The notes under the pieces: generated by a model | What the model was told of the DNA's origin: nothing | The model's input: the letters and a program-made list of their open reading frames with translations, nothing else | Databases searched by the model: none | Program-made: the position numbers and the translations under genes | In this document: piece by piece, positions 59,875 to 64,000 of the stretch | How the letters are laid out: every line of letters begins with the position of its first letter | Numbering within the stretch: position 1 is the stretch's first letter | Source of the DNA: Oikopleura dioica | Lineage: Eukaryota > Chordata > Appendicularia > Copelata > Oikopleuridae | Direction: 5' to 3' | Assembly: GCA_907165135.1 (NCBI GenBank) | Contig: OU015568.1 | Coordinates: 6,394,501 to 6,458,500, forward strand | Length of the DNA: 64,000 bases

Positions 59875-60571
59875 ATGGGGACATGCTCCTGCTTCAAGAT
59901 CAAAATTACGTTCGAAATTGGAAGCCACTCGGTAAAAAAGTGAAAAAACACGGGATCTTAGGGTCTTTTTCAGCCTGTTCCAAGAAATAATGAAATATCA
60001 GTCACGGAAATCGAAGCAATTCAGCAAATAAACAACCATCTCATCGGTAAGTCGTTCTCCTTGTTGTCTCCAAAAAAGAGCATCATTAAGGAAATGAAAT
60101 TGAAAAGATCCGTAAGCTGCTCCCGTCAGAATATCGCAAGTCTCGCCAAAGGTTTAGCCGCATTTTCATTTCTTCCTCGATTCTGAAATTTATTCTTTAG
60201 CGAAATTGAGTCGCATCTGACGACGCTCAAGAAGATCGAATCCTTTATCCGTCAGGTATGGAAACGGCGAATACAGTACCTGGTAGTCACTTCGTACTTT
60301 TAAGACAAACGCGGAAAAAATGAGCTCTTTCTTTCCGAGCGCGCATCATAGCGTGAACAACAGCGAGCTTCCAAGGAGAGTAGCATCAATTTTAAATGAA
60401 CAAATCATGATTTTGGTTAGCTATCAAAAAAAAGCCCTCAAATCTCCACGACAAAATCACTTTGCGCATCGCCAAATAGAGAGCGCGGCAATACATCCAG
60501 CCGCCTGTTTTTCCATTACCCAAGGCCCGAAATTTTCAAGGAATGGGTGGAACGCCTGGCTGGTTTTATAA
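59875..60571 (+). CDS. Small protein with N-myristoylation start, unrecognised
   Basis: Exons 59875-59931, 59974-60046, 60091-60151, 60201-60255 and 60305-60571 (introns 42-49 nt) give about 170 residues. The start MGTCSCFK has glycine at position 2 and cysteines at 4 and 6, which is how dually myristoylated and palmitoylated proteins begin. The body is helical (VTEIEAIQQINNHLIGNEIE, LLPSEYRKSRQS, HLTTLKKIESFIRQTNAEKM). Size, acylated start and helices are loosely like BORC/BLOC-type lysosome subunits such as BORCS5, but this is only a suggestion. The C-terminus is uncertain: an alternative 41-nt intron at about 60380-60420 would give a shorter, Lys-rich end (NLHDKITLRIAK). Confidence 0.55.
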
Positions 60572-61056
60572 TCGGAACAACGAGTAACCCATCCAGGTCG
60601 AGTGTAAAAGCTTCACGGCAGTTTCATCTGCGCCTTTTCTGATTTCACCGTCGACGCCAAAAACTTTGAAAAAATATCACTCTTCGTTTACTCCTGGACT
60701 TCGTAAGTGCCTGGACAACCTGTGTAATAACCTGAGTCAGGGTCTAGATTCTAGAATACATCAAACAAGAAGCCCCGCAGCTGCTTTTTCAAAAACAATG
60801 CCGAAAAGCAGCTTCGCTAGAATCAGTAAAAGGATTGGATGGGCAATTTCAGACCCTGACTCAGGTTTCTACACAGGTTTCCGATCTGATAACTCAGATC
60901 TTAATTTGAGAGGCCAGCCGTTTTTAAAACCATTTCAGAATCGACGCCAAAGAAGTGGTAAAAATATATTTACAACTCGTCCAATACAGTCTTCTCTCTT
61001 TACATACTTACAGTCATAAATACAGTAGTACTTATTCATTTGAATAAAGAGAGCCG
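60572..61056. other. Intergenic stretch with hairpin element
   Basis: Spacer between convergent genes, mostly occupied by hairpin copy E. No gene seen. Confidence 0.45.
60710..60885. repeat. AP-1 hairpin element, copy E
   Basis: Left arm AACCTGTGTAATAACCTGAG, then TCAGGGTCTAGA; right arm CAGACCCTGACTCAGGTTTC, then TACACAGGTT. Both AP-1 cores are intact. The interior of about 100 bp contains AAGCAGCT/AGCTGCTT and other short palindromes. Confidence 0.86.
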
Positions 61057-62141
61057 CTATTCAAGAGCATTCTTCTCTTCGTTGATTTCAAACACATCAG
61101 TCATCCAAATCAGCACCGCAATAAACGTACTCGTACAGAGAAAGAAGATAGAACAAGGATATTCCTGTTGATTTACTGTTGGGAATATAGAATAAGCAAT
61201 ATCCTTTTTTTTATTTCAAACATTCCAAGCACCAACAATGTTAATTATGCAAGCCAGGTCGGCCTTGTCCAAAGCCAAATGTTTTTTGTTCTCCTTCGAG
61301 TAGCGAATTGACTATCATAATGGCAATAAATTTATCAATCAAATATTTTTATGCTCACTTTTATCGACCAGTACAGGGCGATGGCTCCAGTGGGAGGGAA
61401 TAAAAGTAGAAGAAGTAAGGAATAAAGGCACTGAAAAGAATTGAAATATACTGACTATGCTCGGAAACCTGTGTAAAAACCTGAGTCAGGGTCTGGAAGG
61501 TCGAAAAAGCTCCGGACCTTCCTAATCTTTCAGACCCTGACTCAGGTTTTCCACACAGGAACTGGGCGAGCTTGAAAACCTTTGATTTGCTGATATGCTG
61601 GAATAAAGAAAGCTCTGGCGGGTTGATTTGAATGATTGAATTCGACTTCGTTCCGACTGATACTCTATTTGAGCAAGAGGTAGCTCCACATTGATCCGAA
61701 GAAACTCTTGAACTTCGTCCAGAAAGAGGAGCACTTTCTTGTTGTTTTCGCTTGATTTCTTCGTGAAGGCGAGAATGCTTGCTTTCCTGGGCATTTTCCG
61801 CGAAAGCTTTGTCGAGTTTCAAAGGAATAATCCTCGATCTACAGTAGTTACAGTGAAAAACTTTCCTCTACAGAACTTTGCCGCCATTCTTCCATCATCT
61901 GTGATTTCAATTTTCACTGAAGCTGTTTCTAGGAGCGGATCATCAGGTGCTGAATACATTCAATCAAACATAAAATATGCATAAACCGATTGAAGTGATC
62001 AAAAATACCTTCGACGCGCAGAGCTGGAGACTCGTTTTCAGATGCCATTGATGTCTCTATGGTCGATTGATCTGAAAAAATAAATCTCGGCGGCGATGCC
62101 AACGTGGAAACATGGCTAGAAGAGGCGCTTGAATTTTTCAT
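61057..62141 (-). CDS. Two-helix membrane protein, CD225/dispanin-like
   Basis: Six exons (62141-62009, 61949-61843, 61786-61580, 61430-61359, 61311-61222, 61164-61057) give 238 residues, all in frame. The first 145 residues are Ser-rich and cytosolic-looking. Then comes a hydrophobic segment (SLLLLLLFPPTGAIALYWS) with the YSxK-like ending seen in CD225 proteins, a basic loop (SIKSIRYSKENKKHLALDKA), and a second helix (CSIFFLCTSTFIAVLIWM), ending with a short acidic tail (EINEEKNALE). This layout matches dispanins such as IFITM, PRRT and TUSC5, but the family's canonical residues are only partly present. The long third intron (149 nt) houses hairpin element F. Confidence 0.6.
61458..61571. 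repeat. AP-1 hairpin element, copy F, in an intron
   Basis: Left arm GCTCGGAAACCTGTGTAAAA and CCTGAGTCAGGGTCT; right arm AGACCCTGACTCAGG, then TTTTCCACACAGG and GGGCGAGC. The inner arms (GGAAGGTC/GACCTTCC) are also paired. It lies in the third intron of the CD225-like gene. Confidence 0.88.
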
Positions 62142-62835
62142 TTTCAAGCACCGAGGTTCACTTCTCGACAAGTGTTATTAGACTAAATACTTATACTATT
62201 GCTACATTTTTGGCTAGAAGACGGACTCTGTTAACAAGTCAAATGCGGACTGCTCGAAATACTCAACCCTCAGAACTCATCTTCCTATAATGATCGACTG
62301 AGGCGTTCCTGATTGGCTAAGAAGGGGGCGGGGAGAATTTAGAGCATTTCATTCGCTGAAATGAAAGAGCGCCACCTTTTTTTTGACAGCCAATCAGAAT
62401 ACGCAATTTATAATACGGTTTTTATGGGTCGATTGAAGTGTTTAGCCCAGTTTCAGATGCATTTTGACTTGCCTTGAATTTTCTCTGAAGGTTGTTTGTT
62501 TCCCATGCGGGTTGTCCCTGAGCGGATTTTGATGTCTCTCAAAAAACAGTTTTCGAATGAGGAACGACAGAGACCTGACAGGGGTCAGAATCATCGTTCA
62601 ACCTGTTGATGGTAACAGTAGAATAATTTATTCGCTGGAATAAATTATGCAGCCCAGGAGTGAAGATTTATCAAACCATCTGTGTTTGTCCTTTCTAGCT
62701 AAACAAGCCGCCCGCTCGCTCTTTTTTTTTATTTCGTTTTCTTACTAAATTTTAATTTTATCAGCGGACCGAATTTTGCTTTGAAACTGAGGCATTTTGT
62801 ATTTGCGAAAATTAACAGAAGCACAGAAAAAGTGA
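62142..62835. other. Intergenic stretch, no gene seen
   Basis: 694 bp between two minus-strand genes. It includes two ATTGGC/CAATC-type motifs near 62311 and 62391 on opposite strands, and T-rich tracts near 62720. It probably holds the promoter of the CD225-like gene. Confidence 0.4.
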
Positions 62836-64000
62836 TTATTTACAGATAGCGCCTTCTTTCCCACATCGGCACTCATTTTTCCCAACACATTCATTCGGCC
62901 AGAAGCCCCGGACATTTCTCTCATTCTCGCAGTAGATCAAGCAGAGTCCCTTGCAAATCGGCTGCGCAAAGTTGAACTTGCTCGTTTCGCAACCGCAAGT
63001 CGACTCTGGCTTCAAGCCCTAAACAAGTGATAAAACAGTACCAACAAGATTAAGAAGCACTTACCATGCAGTTGCTGAAGCCCATTCCGCACTGATTTGT
63101 TCCTTGCCTATTATTATACGTTGAGCAAACTTTTTTCTGAATAAAAATGGTAAAAAATATATGAAAATTTAGATTACCGATAAGGGACTCCATTTTTCTT
63201 TGAATCTACCGATGATATTTCCTTGTGGCGTGTAGTGACAGACTGTATATGTGGACAAAAGAACCGGAGGGATTGTATTTGGAGGTTGTTTTACTGGAAA
63301 AACCTAGATAAAAATTTAGGGTGAGAAATCTTGGCGAACGAAACTAGCATTAAGTGACGCTATAAAGTTAAAATTGAGCTTACCGCAGTACCGCAGCCGA
63401 GCTCAACCGAGTCCGGCCAAAGCAGCTGTGTCAAGTGCCCTACGGGGTCATTACGTCTTCGGCCCCTTTGCGGCGTCCGCGGGTTGAAGTAAAAAAGTTC
63501 AGCGTACCAGCGAAATACCGATTCGCGACAAGGATGGCCATTTTCTGTAAGATCCCAGGCGATATTTTCTCCAACATTTTTCGCACGGAACACTAGGGAG
63601 AAAATTCATAAACTGTACATTTTTTTCCTTGATTACTTGTTGGGGAGTCAGAGTGTGGCCAATTTTTCGTCCTCTGTCTGGTGCTATTTGGCGTTTTTGG
63701 CGCGCGGGATTTCAATTCTGTCGCCCACTTTTGAGCAGTTGAGGCAATTTTCGTGTTCCACGTCATCGGTTTCAAATTATGAAGGGCTCGGAAAAAGTTG
63801 TGGTAGTCCAGACATTCCTGGTTGAAAAACGAAAGGTCGCCAGAGTTCAGTGATCGTGCCATTCCCATTTCATTCGTGGCCCCGAACTTCGATTGCCCGG
63901 GCTGACAAGATTGCTGATTGCACGGATCGCGCTGGAAATCTGGTCCGGGACATCCTTCAAATCCTGGCTTTCCAGTGGAACAGGTTCGCCTTCGTTCTTT
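62836..64000 (-). CDS. TSP1-CAP-EGF secreted protein, 3' part
   Basis: Partial, continuing beyond the right edge. Exons 64000-63637, 63592-63384, 63303-63178, 63136-63065 and 63018-62836, introns 41-80 nt. The first visible residues are the end of a thrombospondin type 1 repeat (RRTCSTGKPGFEGCPGP, then DPCNQQSC). A CAP/SCP domain follows (YHNFFRALHNLKPMTWN, WATELKSR, VGENIAWD, VGHLTQLLWPDSVELGCGTA, TVCHYTPQGNIIG). The C-terminal part is cysteine-rich: CGMGFSNCMGLKPESTCGC, CKGLCLIYC and an EGF-like end (CVGKNECRCGKEGAICK). CAP proteins are secreted with varied roles. The CAP histidine that would be HNxxR is present as LHNL/DYHNFFR. The N-terminal domains are unseen. Confidence 0.88.

Overview
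This window looks like animal nuclear DNA from a very compact chordate genome. The best fit is a larvacean tunicate such as Oikopleura; this is inferred from gene structure, not from a database match. Introns are tiny: most of the roughly 80 I could place are 35-60 nt and many are exactly 41-47 nt. Genes are packed 80-300 bp apart. Many start codons lie a few bases after a pyrimidine-rich AG, which is how spliced-leader trans-splice acceptors and operons look. The tRNA-Leu(CAA) with an intron is of the metazoan kind, and the gene content is chordate: connexin, laminin beta, Wntless, CDC25, SDHA, UBR1/2, DDX42, RPAP1.

Layout. 1-3.1 kb: 3' end of a connexin gene, then a short laminin-beta gene that keeps only the coiled-coil half. 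3.1-11.2 kb: about 8 kb without a gene I can support, holding two hairpin repeats. 11.2-13.3 kb: tRNA-Leu(CAA) and CDC25. 14.9-23.0 kb, minus strand: a lysine-rich C2H2 zinc-finger gene, two tandem serine-hydrolase-like genes, SDHA, and a RAD51D-like gene whose Walker motifs are gone. 23.1-41.8 kb, plus strand: a close train of a coiled-coil gene, UBR1/2, a chimeric gene built partly from DDX42 ends, DDX42, Wntless, a small basic protein and RPAP1, probably transcribed at least partly as operons. 41.8-43.9 kb, minus: asparaginase with ankyrin repeats. 45.2-55.4 kb, minus: a secreted protein of about 3,300 residues made of EGF repeats, nearly all in one 9.6-kb exon. It shares a 288-bp divergent promoter region, with two outward TATA boxes, with a lipocalin. 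57-64 kb: a carbohydrate sulfotransferase, a small protein with an N-myristoylation start, a two-helix membrane protein of CD225-like form, and a TSP1-CAP-EGF secreted protein that runs off the right edge.

The clearest unexplained pattern is a family of inverted-repeat elements (six two-armed copies and one half copy) whose arms carry the AP-1-type palindrome CCTGAGTCAGG. Three copies sit inside introns and explain introns that are longer than the local norm. Other points of interest are the DDX42-derived chimeric gene, the catalytically broken RAD51D-like gene, the headless laminin-beta gene, and a second, unrelated inverted repeat in the sulfotransferase gene. All exon boundaries were worked out by hand from reading frame and GT-AG rules; total CDS lengths divide by three in every complete model given.
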